Below are positions 8,122-13,673 of a stretch of 13,673 nt of DNA, piece by piece. The notes under the pieces are model-generated. The model made no database searches. It had not been told where the DNA came from and saw only the letters and a list, made by a program, of their open reading frames with translations. The translations under genes were made by a program, and so were the position numbers. This stretch comes from Ilumatobacteraceae bacterium (lineage in GTDB: Bacteria > Actinomycetota > Acidimicrobiia > Acidimicrobiales > Ilumatobacteraceae), in NCBI GenBank assembly GCA_016650435.1, contig JAENVT010000135.1:1-13673 (forward strand), read 5' to 3'. Each line of letters opens with the position of its first letter. Positions within the stretch are counted from its first letter, which is position 1.

Positions 8122-9128
8122 CAGCTGACCGCCGCCACAACCCAATACGACAGCATCGCCACAAGTGCCGCGCCCGGAATTGTGAACACCCATGCCCAGA
8201 CGACTCGACTGGCTACGTTCCAATTCACCGCGGACATGCGGTCGGCGGAACCAACTCCGACGATCGCCCCCGTGATGGTGTGGGTCGTGCTGACAGGAAT
8301 TCCCTTGTATGAGGCGAAGAACAAGGTCGCGGCAGCGGCGCTCTCGGCGCAGACACCGCCCATTGGCTGCAAGCGGGTCAGCTTGTTGCCCATCGTGCGA
8401 ACGATACGCCAGCCGCCGAACATGGTGCCAAGCGCGATCGCGCTGTGACACGACAGCACGATCCACAGTGGCATGGCGTCGGTCTGTTTGAGCACGTTGG
8501 CGTCGAGCTTGTGCGCGCCGACGAGCAGGGCGGCGATGATCCCCATCGTCTTCTGGGCATCGTTCGCGCCGTGCCCGAGGCTGAAGGCTGCCGCCGACAC
8601 CAGCTGCAAACTTCGAAACGTCCGATTGACACCGCGCTTGTTATGGCTGCGGTGCACGAGCCACATCACCAGAACGATCAGGACGAAGGCCAGCAACAGG
8701 CCGAGCAGCGGCGAATAGACGATGAAAACCGCCGTCTTCTGAACCCGGTCGAGATTGACGACGTGGCCTCCGGATTTAGCGATACCCGCCCCGACCATTC
8801 CGCCGATCAAGGCATGCGATGACGATGAGGGCAATCCGAGCACCGCGGTAAAAACGTTCCAGAAGATCGCGCCGAGTAGCCCGGCAAACACCAAGCCGAT
8901 CGAAACCACGTTGCTGTCGATGATCTTGGCGATCTCGTTGGCGACCTTGAGCGGGAGTATTGCAAACGCTATGAAGTTCCAAAATGCCGCCCAGATCACT
9001 GCCTGCCAGGGCTTGAGCACGCGCGTCGCGACGACGGTGGCGATCGAGTTGGCGGCGTCGTGGAAGCCGTTGACGAAGTCGAAGATCAAAGCAATCGCTA
9101 CAACAGCGACCAGCAATGTCGTGGTCAT
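8121..9128 (-). CDS. pit: Inorganic phosphate transporter, Pit/PHO4 family
   Basis: Pit proteins import metal-phosphate complexes, driven by the proton or sodium gradient, in the cytoplasmic membrane. The 335-aa protein has about ten hydrophobic helices and the duplicated PHO4 signature. The first copy is FVNGFHDAANSIATVV (residues 18-33) and the second GHGANDAQKTMG (185-196). Conserved loops LPSSSSHALIGG (99-110) and PVSTTHTITGAIVG (278-291) are present. It is shorter than E. coli PitA (about 500 aa) and lacks the long central loop, as in many actinobacterial and archaeal members. The DUF47 partner ends 3 nt upstream. The stop overlaps the small membrane protein's start. Phosphate is the most likely substrate, though sulfate or another oxyanion cannot be excluded. 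Confidence 0.94.
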   Translation of the reverse strand: MTTTLLVAVVAIALIFDFVNGFHDAANSIATVVATRVLKPWQAVIWAAFWNFIAFAILPLKVANEIAKIIDSNVVSIGLVFAGLLGAIFWNVFTAVLGLPSSSSHALIGGMVGAGIAKSGGHVVNLDRVQKTAVFIVYSPLLGLLLAFVLIVLVMWLVHRSHNKRGVNRTFRSLQLVSAAAFSLGHGANDAQKTMGIIAALLVGAHKLDANVLKQTDAMPLWIVLSCHSAIALGTMFGGWRIVRTMGNKLTRLQPMGGVCAESAAAATLFFASYKGIPVSTTHTITGAIVGVGSADRMSAVNWNVASRVVWAWVFTIPGAALVAMLSYWVVAAVS

Positions 9129-9131
9129 GTT

Positions 9132-9749
9132 TCAGGCGTGCTTCACGGCAATCGCTTGGATGACGTCGCTGGCATCCTCTACCGCATTGATAGCGCGCTC
9201 GACCGCCTCGACGATGTCCTTCCACTTCAAAATGTCGAGCGCAGCGTGCGTGCCACTGAAGAGTTCGGCCATGATGCGCCGGTAGCAGGCGTCGGCCTGA
9301 CTTTCGATCGAGTCGATCTCGTCGATGTCGCCGTGGACGTCATCCAGAGTCGAAAGTTTGCCGACCAATGTCTTGTTGGCCTCGACGATCTTGCGCAGCA
9401 ACCCGACAAGCTCGGTGACACCCGCCAGTGGCGACGAGAGTTGATGGAGGTGGGCGAGGTCGGCAGCTGCGCGCATCTCGTCGAGCACATCGTCGAGCGA
9501 GTTGGCCAAGAACTGAATGTCTTCGCGGTCGAACGGGGTGACGATGGACGTCTCCAGCCGAGTGCGCACCAGCCGCATCACCTCGTCACCTGCGCGCTCG
9601 GCGGCGACGATCGTGTCGACACGATCAGAAACGATCGGCAGCGATGCCATCAACTTCTCGAGCTGGATCGCCGTATCGACGGCGGTGGCGGCCTGCTGTT
9701 CGAAGAGGGGATAGAACCCGTTGTCGCGAGGTATCAACCGAAAGCGCAC
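9132..9749 (-). CDS. DUF47 / PhoU-like Pit accessory protein
   Basis: DUF47 proteins are all-helical PhoU relatives usually encoded beside pit genes and thought to regulate the permease. The 205-aa sequence opens with the family hallmark RFRLIPRDNGFYPLFEQQA. It continues with long amphipathic helices, including an acidic segment DREDIQFLANSLDDVLDEM and the C-terminal LKWKDIVEAVERAINAVEDASDVIQAIAVKHA. The GTG at 9749 is chosen because it gives the typical MRFRLIPRD start; a TTG at 9770 would add seven residues. Only 3 nt separate it from pit, so it is the first gene of a pit operon. The divergent methyltransferase starts at most 35 bp away, so its promoter must overlap that gene's 5' end. Confidence 0.9.
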   Translation of the reverse strand: MRFRLIPRDNGFYPLFEQQAATAVDTAIQLEKLMASLPIVSDRVDTIVAAERAGDEVMRLVRTRLETSIVTPFDREDIQFLANSLDDVLDEMRAAADLAHLHQLSSPLAGVTELVGLLRKIVEANKTLVGKLSTLDDVHGDIDEIDSIESQADACYRRIMAELFSGTHAALDILKWKDIVEAVERAINAVEDASDVIQAIAVKHA

Positions 9750-9784
9750 GAGCGGCAGACTAGACGTCAACTACCTTGCCCGGC

Positions 9785-10516
9785 ATGGCCCAGAATATCT
9801 ACGACGACGAGGAGTTCTTCGCCGCCTACTCCGGCCTACGACGATCGATCGAAGGTCTCGACGGCGCACCGGAGTGGCCGACGCTGCGGGCGATGCTGCC
9901 GGAGATGTCGGGGCTTCGCGTTGTCGACCTCGGCTGCGGATTCGGATGGTTCGTGCGGTGGGCCGCCGAGGCCGGAGCTGCGGCCGTTCTCGGCATCGAC
10001 TTGTCGGAGAAGATGCTCGCGCGCGCCGCGGCATCGACCGACGACATCCGCATCACGTATCAACGCCGCGATCTCGACGACATGGAGCTTCTGCCGGCCG
10101 CGTTCGATGTTGCATACAGCTCGTTGACGCTGCACTACCTCGCAGACCTTGAACGATTCGTGGAGATGGTTCTCCAGTCGCTCGTTGCCGGGGGCGTGTT
10201 CGTGTTCTCCGCCGAACACCCGATCTACACCGCGCCGTCGAAGCCACAGTTCGTCAGCGACGAGTCAGGCCGTGTCTCGTGGCCCGTCGATCAGTACCTG
10301 GTCGAAGGACCGCGAACGACCGATTGGCTCGCACCAGGCGTAGCGAAATATCACCGCACGATCGCCACCTACGTGACTTGCCTGCGCGACGCAGGCTTTG
10401 TGCTCGAGAACCTGTGCGAATGGGGACCGACATCGGCGCAGATTGCCGAGCACCCAGAATGGGCGGTTGAGATCGAGCGGCCTCAGTTCATGCTCGTCGG
10501 GGCCCGTCGGCCCTGA
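9785..10516 (+). CDS. Class I SAM-dependent methyltransferase
   Basis: This 243-aa protein is a small-molecule-type methyltransferase of the Rossmann-like class I fold. Motif I is VVDLGCGFGWFVRWAA (46-61), followed by the acidic ribose-binding residue in GIDLSEKML (70-78). Then come RRDLDDMELLPAAFDVAYSSLTLHYL (motifs II-III) and the post-motif AGGVFVFSAEHPIYTA. The ATG at 9785 is chosen because MAQNIYDDEEFFAAY matches the usual opening; a TTG at 9776 is also in frame. No Shine-Dalgarno is evident, so a leaderless or near-leaderless transcript is possible. It is the only confident plus-strand gene here. It diverges from the phosphate operon and converges on the selenoprotein gene, with 5 bp between stops. 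The substrate is unknown. Confidence 0.88.
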   Translation: MAQNIYDDEEFFAAYSGLRRSIEGLDGAPEWPTLRAMLPEMSGLRVVDLGCGFGWFVRWAAEAGAAAVLGIDLSEKMLARAAASTDDIRITYQRRDLDDMELLPAAFDVAYSSLTLHYLADLERFVEMVLQSLVAGGVFVFSAEHPIYTAPSKPQFVSDESGRVSWPVDQYLVEGPRTTDWLAPGVAKYHRTIATYVTCLRDAGFVLENLCEWGPTSAQIAEHPEWAVEIERPQFMLVGARRP

Positions 10517-10521
10517 GTGTC

Positions 10522-10791
10522 TCAGTGCTCGTAGACCACGACGCCATCTGCGTACTGGTCGCGGAACAACTGCAGGACCTCGCCGGGTTCGGCGTGCCGA
10601 CCCGTGTTCTTCTTCGAGTACAGCACCTCCCCGTCGACCACCACATCGAAGACGCCCTTCGAACCTGTGATCAGGGTCAGTTCAGCAATGACGTGTTGAT
10701 AGTCGTGCAACAGATCGTGGGCGGCGCTCACGGCGCGCTCTGAATAGTCTCAAGGCACGCAATATGCAATGGAGATGTGGTGCTTGCTCAC
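10522..10791 (-). CDS. SelW/Rdx-family selenoprotein with CxxU motif (UGA = Sec)
   Basis: This is an 89-aa thioredoxin-like Rdx protein (SelW/SelT/SelH superfamily), thought to act in thiol redox reactions. It starts at GTG 10791 and reads ISIAYCVPUDYSERAVSAA. An in-frame TGA (10752-10750) sits exactly at the second redox position of the family's N-terminal CxxC, giving C-V-P-U as in SelW. After the UGA the frame continues with the family's C-terminal signature GVFDVVVDGEVLYSKK and GRHAEPGEVLQLF. An in-frame TAG lies three codons above the GTG, so the start is well bounded. Standard calling would begin at GTG 10731 and lose the active site. A small hairpin follows the UGA (separate entry). 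The alternative is a nonsense-mutated Cys homologue, but the exact position of the UGA and intact sequence on both sides favour selenocysteine. The genome would need selA, selB and selC. Confidence 0.85.
10724..10738 (-). promoter_or_regulatory. Candidate bacterial SECIS hairpin
   Basis: On the minus-strand mRNA, GCGC-GCCGUGA-GCGC (10738 to 10724) forms a 4-bp stem with a 7-nt loop whose first base is G, starting about 15 nt after the UGA. A second register gives a 5-nt loop, CGUGA, with G second and about 17 nt spacing. Bacterial SECIS elements lie just downstream of the UGA within the coding region and need a G near the loop start. The fit is modest because the stem is short. Confidence 0.4.
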
Positions 10792-10898
10792 CTCACCAGC
10801 CTACGCAGTGGCGTGGCTGCGATGACGGTGATGATGGTTCCGTGGGCCTGCAGGACGGCCAGCGCGGGCGCGATGTAGTCGCTGCGCCACGATGTTCG
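10788..10898 (-). pseudogene. Possible C-terminal remnant of an unknown gene
   Basis: The minus-strand frame ending at the TGA 10790-10788 reads SDYIAPALAVLQAHGTII and then TVIAATPLRRLVR. Over about 30 codons it shows strong G/C third-position preference, unlike the same frame further upstream. Its stop overlaps the selenoprotein GTG as GTGA, typical of neighbouring genes in an operon. Above roughly 10898 the frame runs into the inverted-repeat region with no coding character, and no start with a ribosome-binding site is evident. I do not recognise the family. It may be a truncated gene end, or a chance open frame. Confidence 0.25.
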
Positions 10899-10924
10899 AG
10901 GGCCGAGCGAGTATCTAGCAGAGC

Positions 10925-11182
10925 GGCGCCCAGATCCGCTGAACACCAAGGTGAGAGGCGTCGTGGACGAAGTGTTGTCACTCCGCACCAGCATGGTGCG
11001 GTCGGGCAACACTTCGCTCCGATCCGCGCTCCGTCTGGGCTCCACGATAGAACGCAGGACAATCTGGGTGCCACGGAGCGACGAACTTGCTCTAGTCAGC
11101 GAACGAGCGTGGCGCCCAGATCGCAGCCAAACGCCGAATCGGCGTATCACAACCGGTGCGGAGTGCCTCGAGGCACCCAGAT
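10925..11182. repeat. Five dispersed copies of a GGCRCCCAGAY motif
   Basis: The copies are GGCGCCCAGATC (10925-10936, +), GGAGCCCAGAC (11033-11043, -), GGCACCCAGAT (11062-11072, -), GGCGCCCAGAT (11111-11121, +) and GGCACCCAGAT (11172-11182, +). Three of them extend to CGTGGNNCCCAGA. The copies at 11062-11075 and 11108-11121 form a 14-bp inverted pair with one mismatch around a 32-nt spacer. Spacing is irregular, so this is not a CRISPR array. It may be a REP-like or regulatory repeat cluster. Confidence 0.7.
10968..11016. repeat. 49-nt nested perfect-arm palindrome
   Basis: Outer arms CGAAGTGTTG (10968-10977) and CAACACTTCG (11007-11016) are perfect 10-bp inverted repeats. Inside, after a 5x5 internal loop, CCGCACCA-gca-TGGTGCGG (10983-11001) is a perfect 8-bp stem with a 3-nt loop. 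In all, 36 of 49 bases pair. As DNA it could be a cruciform or a binding site; as RNA, a stable hairpin. Confidence 0.85.
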
Positions 11183-11198
11183 GGGCGCCAAACACTCC
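11160..11198 (-). repeat. Stem-loop just downstream of rplQ
   Basis: On the minus strand GGAGTG and CACTCC (11198-11193 and 11165-11160) enclose GGCGCCC-AUCU-GGGUGCC (11189-11172), a 7-bp stem with one G-U wobble and a 4-nt loop. A perfect 14-bp palindrome, GTGCCTCGAGGCAC (11163-11176), overlaps and would compete. The structure begins about 17 nt after the rplQ stop. It could protect or process the 3' end of the alpha operon mRNA, but there is no U-tract for intrinsic termination. Confidence 0.5.
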
Positions 11199-11214
11199 AC
11201 GAATCGCTAGATCC

Positions 11215-11586
11215 CTAAACGAGCTCGATGCGCGCCATTGGGGCGTTGTCGCCTTGGCGCGGGCCGAGCTTGAGGATGCGCAGGTATCCACCGTTGCGAT
11301 CCTCGTAGCGCGGGGCAACTTCGTTGACCAGCTTGTGGGTCATTTCCTTGTCACCGAGGTAGCCCTGGATCTGCCGGATGCGGTGAATGCGCATGGCGTC
11401 TTCGTCCTGGGCCTTCTTGGCCTTGGTGATCAGCTTCTCGGCGATCGGGCGCAGCGCCTTGGCCTTTGCCTCGGTGGTGGTGATGCCTTCTGCGGCAATC
11501 AGCGACGCGGCGAGGTTGGCCATCATCAACTTCTGGTGTTGCGAGCTGCCGCCAAAGTTGCGGGCTCTGCGTGGGGTTGCGGGCAT
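11215..11586 (-). CDS. rplQ: 50S ribosomal protein L17
   Basis: L17 binds 23S rRNA near the peptide exit tunnel. The 123-aa protein has the conserved core LGGSxxHQK-type segment (FGGSSQHQKLMMANLAASLI), then ITTTEAKAKALRPIAEKLITKAK, and ends GGYLRILKLGPRQGDNAPMARIELV, the family's C-terminal signature. The ATG at 11586 is preceded by GGAGAT, a good ribosome-binding site, and lies 40 nt after the rpoA stop, its usual partner. It is the last gene of the alpha operon here. The repeat-rich gap follows, where truA is found in many actinobacteria. Confidence 0.98.
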   Translation of the reverse strand: MPATPRRARNFGGSSQHQKLMMANLAASLIAAEGITTTEAKAKALRPIAEKLITKAKKAQDEDAMRIHRIRQIQGYLGDKEMTHKLVNEVAPRYEDRNGGYLRILKLGPRQGDNAPMARIELV

Positions 11587-11626
11587 GTCGGTATCTCCGT
11601 GACGTCTTGGATCAGCGCTTTGTGAA

Positions 11627-12559
11627 TCAGCCGCGCAGCGTCAAGCCGCGCTCGTCGAGCTTCTGCTTGACCTCGTCGAGGCTCTTCTGCCCGAAGTTGG
11701 TGATGTTGAGCAGATCGTCCTCGGTCTTGGTCAGCAATTCGCCCACGGTGTTGATCTGGGCACGCTTCAGGCAGTTGCGTGGACGCTCCGACAGGTCGAG
11801 ATCCTCGATCGGCAAGTCGAGGTCGGGAGAGGAAGCGGCAACAGCGGCAACCTCACCGAGCTCGAGGCCCTGCGGCTCGTCGCTGAGGTTGGCGACCAAG
11901 TCGACCAGCGAACGCAACGTTGCGCCGGCAGAAGCCAGGGCCTCGCGAGGCGTGATCGAACCGTCGGTCTCGATGTCGAGAACCAGGCGCTCGTAGTTGG
12001 TGCTCTGCTCGACACGGGTGGGTTCGATCTCGAACATCACCCGGCGAACAGGCGAGAAGATTGCATCGATCGGCACGACGCCGATGGTGCGGTTCTGCGA
12101 GTCGCGGTCGCTGGACAGGTAGCCACGGCCGCGGCCCACGGTGAGATCGACAGCGAGGCGACCCTTGGTGTTGAGCGTGGCAATGTGCAGGTCCGTGTTG
12201 AGGACCTCGATCTCGGTGGGGCACTTGATGTCGCCGGCCGTGATGTCGGCTGCACCGCGCACGTCGAGACGAAGCACGATGTCGTCGTCGCTGGTCGAGG
12301 TGAGGACGATGTCCTTGAGGTTCAAGATGATGTCAGTGACATCTTCGGAGATGCCGGCGATGGTGTCGAACTCGTGAAGCGCGTCGTCGAAACGCACAGC
12401 AGTGATGGCTGCACCTGGAATCGAGGAGAGCAGGGTGCGGCGGAGCGAGTTACCGATGGTGTGGCCGAAGCCGGGCTCGAGCGGGCCGACGGCAAAACGC
12501 TGACGGTTGTTGTCTTCGTCGCCGATGGCTTCGACGGTGGGGCGCTGAATGACGAGCAT
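11627..12559 (-). CDS. rpoA: DNA-directed RNA polymerase subunit alpha
   Basis: Alpha dimerises to start RNA polymerase assembly, and its C-terminal domain contacts UP-element DNA and activators. The 310-aa protein has the N-terminal domain (FAVGPLEPGFGHTIGNSLRRTLLSSIPGAAI, then GYLSSDRDSQN). An acidic linker follows, then the C-terminal domain PIEDLDLSERPRNCLKRAQI. Arg259, Asn262 and Lys265 there match the E. coli DNA-contact residues Arg265, Asn268 and Lys271 by eye. The domain ends with the helix-hairpin-helix segment LLNITNFGQKSLDEVKQKL. The ATG at 12559 is preceded by AAAGG. Gaps of 33 nt to rpsD and 40 nt to rplQ show one operon. The protein is full-length and unremarkable. Confidence 0.98.
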   Translation of the reverse strand: MLVIQRPTVEAIGDEDNNRQRFAVGPLEPGFGHTIGNSLRRTLLSSIPGAAITAVRFDDALHEFDTIAGISEDVTDIILNLKDIVLTSTSDDDIVLRLDVRGAADITAGDIKCPTEIEVLNTDLHIATLNTKGRLAVDLTVGRGRGYLSSDRDSQNRTIGVVPIDAIFSPVRRVMFEIEPTRVEQSTNYERLVLDIETDGSITPREALASAGATLRSLVDLVANLSDEPQGLELGEVAAVAASSPDLDLPIEDLDLSERPRNCLKRAQINTVGELLTKTEDDLLNITNFGQKSLDEVKQKLDERGLTLRG

Positions 12560-12592
12560 GAAGGTGCCTTTGACTGCTTGGTGGAGTTCGAA

Positions 12593-13210
12593 TTACTTGG
12601 AGTAGAGCTCGACGATGAGCGATTCGCGTACCGGTACGTCGATGTGGTCGCGCTGCGGAAGATCTCGAACGGTGACCTGCTTGCCACCGTCTCCGACCTC
12701 GAGCCAGCCGACGACGTTGCGATCGATGACATCGAGGTTGTGTTGAATCACAATCATCTCGCGAGACTTCGGGGGCAAGCTGATGACCTCTCCCCTGCGG
12801 ACGCGGTAGCTGGCGATGTTGACGCGCTTGCCGTTGACATGGATGAGGCCGTGGCTGACGAATTGGCGAGCCTGCGGACGTGTGCTGGCCCAACCGGCGC
12901 GATACACGACGTTGTCGAGACGCTGCTCGAGCAGGCGCAAGAGGTTCTCACCCGTCGGGCCTTGCAGGCGGACTGCCTCTTCGTAGGTGTTGCGGAACTG
13001 ACGCTCGAGCACACCGTAGATGTACTTCGCCTTCTGCTTCTCTTGCAGCTGGGCGAGGTACTCGCTGCCGGCATTGCGGCGACGGGTGCGACCGTGCGCC
13101 CCAGGCGGGAACGGACGACGCTCGAGGGCCTTGCGACCCTTTTCGTTTTCGAAGATGTTGGTTCCGAGTCGGCGCGAGATGCGCACTTTCGGGCCGGTGT
13201 AACGAGCCAT
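12593..13210 (-). CDS. rpsD: 30S ribosomal protein S4
   Basis: S4 is a primary 16S rRNA-binding protein that nucleates assembly of the small-subunit body; in E. coli it also represses the alpha operon. The 205-aa protein begins MARYTGPKVRISRRLG, continues with GRTRRRNAGSEYLAQLQEKQKAKYIYGVLERQFRNTY, and carries the S4 RNA-binding domain RLDNVVYRAGWASTRPQARQFVSHGLIHVNGKRV. It ends in VPVRESLIVELYSK. The N-terminus lacks the zinc-binding cysteines seen in some S4 proteins, so it is the zinc-independent (C-minus) form. The ATG at 13210 lies 5 nt after the rpsK stop. Confidence 0.98.
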   Translation of the reverse strand: MARYTGPKVRISRRLGTNIFENEKGRKALERRPFPPGAHGRTRRRNAGSEYLAQLQEKQKAKYIYGVLERQFRNTYEEAVRLQGPTGENLLRLLEQRLDNVVYRAGWASTRPQARQFVSHGLIHVNGKRVNIASYRVRRGEVISLPPKSREMIVIQHNLDVIDRNVVGWLEVGDGGKQVTVRDLPQRDHIDVPVRESLIVELYSK

Positions 13211-13215
13211 ATCGA

Positions 13216-13614
13216 TCAGGTCCTGCGGCGCTTGGGCTGACGACAGCCGTTGTGGGGTACGGGGGTGACGTCCTTGATCGAGGTGACCTCGATGCCGGTC
13301 TGTTGGATGCTGCGCACCGCGGTGTCACGGCCGGAACCGGGGCCCTTGACCTGTACTTCGACGCGGCGCAAACCATGTTCCATCGCGGCGCGGGCAGCCT
13401 TCTCGGCAGCCATCTGCGCGGCGAACGGGGTGCTCTTGCGCGAACCCTTGAAGCCGACGCCACCTGACGAGGCCCACGAGATGACGTTGCCCTCTGTATC
13501 GGTGATCGACACGATCGTGTTGTTGAACGAGCTCTTGATGTGAACGACACCAACGGTGACGTTCTTGCGCTCGCGCTTGCGGGGGCGACGCCCACCTGGC
13601 TTCGGCTTGGCCAT
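13216..13614 (-). CDS. rpsK: 30S ribosomal protein S11
   Basis: S11 lies on the 30S platform and contacts the mRNA near the E site. The 132 residues show a basic N-terminus ([20 protein letters not shown]) and [24 protein letters not shown]. These are followed by [36 protein letters not shown], and the C-terminal [17 protein letters not shown], all canonical. The ATG at 13614 shares a base with the rpsM stop (TAATG), implying translational coupling. rpsD follows after 5 nt. Confidence 0.98.
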   Translation of the reverse strand: MAKPKPGGRRPRKRERKNVTVGVVHIKSSFNNTIVSITDTEGNVISWASSGGVGFKGSRKSTPFAAQMAAEKAARAAMEHGLRRVEVQVKGPGSGRDTAVRSIQQTGIEVTSIKDVTPVPHNGCRQPKRRRT

Positions 13615-13673
13615 TACTTCCTCACTGCCTTCTTCTTGTTGGCGACGGTCTTCTTCGGGCCCTTGCGGGTGCG
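13614..13673 (-). CDS. rpsM: 30S ribosomal protein S13, C-terminal end (start beyond window)
   Basis: Only the last 19 codons and the stop are present, reading [19 protein letters not shown]. This is the conserved basic tail of S13 ([14 protein letters not shown]), which contacts P-site tRNA and the intersubunit bridge. The TAA overlaps the rpsK ATG by one base. The rpsM-rpsK-rpsD-rpoA-rplQ order confirms the identity. The rest of the gene lies to the right of the window. Confidence 0.93.
   Translation of the reverse strand, partial: RTRKGPKKTVANKKKAVRK

Larger units (their letters stand above)
10792..11214. other. Repeat-rich intergenic region without a convincing complete gene
   Basis: This 423-bp stretch lies between the rplQ stop and the selenoprotein start. 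Open frames on both strands cross it but have no recognisable protein character, apart from the short C-terminal remnant at its left end. It contains a 49-nt nested palindrome (10968-11016), five copies of a GGCRCCCAGAY-type motif in both orientations, and several other hairpins (11131-11145, 11160-11198). No tRNA or known ncRNA signature was found, and no U-tracted terminator for the alpha operon. Confidence 0.7.

Noticed and set aside
10522..10731. Annotating the selenoprotein gene from GTG 10731 as a 69-aa protein
   Set aside because: This start lies inside the Rdx fold and drops the conserved YCxxC/U strand and motif. The frame upstream of the UGA encodes exactly that missing part.
10960..11020. 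tRNA-Sec or another tRNA gene in the palindromic region near the selenoprotein
   Set aside because: There is no T-loop sequence, no UCA anticodon in a proper 7-nt loop, and no acceptor stem with a CCA-adjacent end; the fold is a simple nested hairpin.
10925..11182. CRISPR array
   Set aside because: The repeats are only 11-14 nt, vary in orientation, and have irregular spacing of about 29 to 108 bp.
11160..11198. Intrinsic (rho-independent) terminator of the alpha operon
   Set aside because: The stem-loop has no following U-tract on the minus-strand transcript.
10788..11318. Full-length 176-aa minus-strand gene across the repeat region
   Set aside because: The frame starts inside rplQ on the same strand and is low in coding character across the inverted repeats; only its last ~36 codons look protein-like.

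Overview
The window is a high-GC actinobacterial chromosome segment. The gene content and the oversized GlmS suggest an Acidimicrobiia (Ilumatobacter-like) lineage, but that placement is inferred, not computed. Almost everything is on the minus strand, so transcription runs from high to low coordinates. The only convincing plus-strand gene is a methyltransferase at 9785-10516.

From right to left: (1) 11215-13673 is the distal end of the alpha ribosomal operon: rpsM (3' end only), rpsK, rpsD, rpoA, rplQ. (2) 10792-11214 is a 423-bp region with no convincing complete gene. It is rich in inverted repeats and holds five copies of a GGCRCCCAGAY-type motif. (3) 10522-10791 is a small gene that ordinary gene callers would truncate or miss. 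It encodes an 89-aa SelW/Rdx-type thioredoxin-like protein in which an in-frame UGA falls exactly at the second position of the CxxC redox motif (C-V-P-U), so it is very probably a selenoprotein. (4) 9785-10516 is a class I SAM methyltransferase, convergent with the selenoprotein gene and divergent from the phosphate genes. (5) 7951-9749 is a DUF47/PhoU-like regulator, a Pit phosphate permease and a 56-aa two-helix membrane protein, tightly packed and followed by truA at 7172-7945. (6) 5985-7094 is a GT4 glycosyltransferase. (7) 3684-5868 is rplM-rpsI-glmM, with a good promoter and a leader carrying two mutually exclusive hairpins. (8) 1-3570 is a giant 1128-aa GlmS-like protein followed by acpS, cut by the window edge.

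How they fit together: the ribosomal, rpoA and truA genes serve translation and transcription. glmS and glmM are consecutive steps toward UDP-GlcNAc and cell-wall precursors, and acpS primes fatty-acid synthesis. The phosphate module and the selenoprotein/repeat region are interposed between rplQ and truA, which are commonly close together in actinobacteria, so 7951-11214 looks like an accessory insertion. The two points most worth a second look are the UGA-containing selenoprotein and the enlarged GlmS, whose active-site lysine (E. coli Lys603) appears to be arginine.
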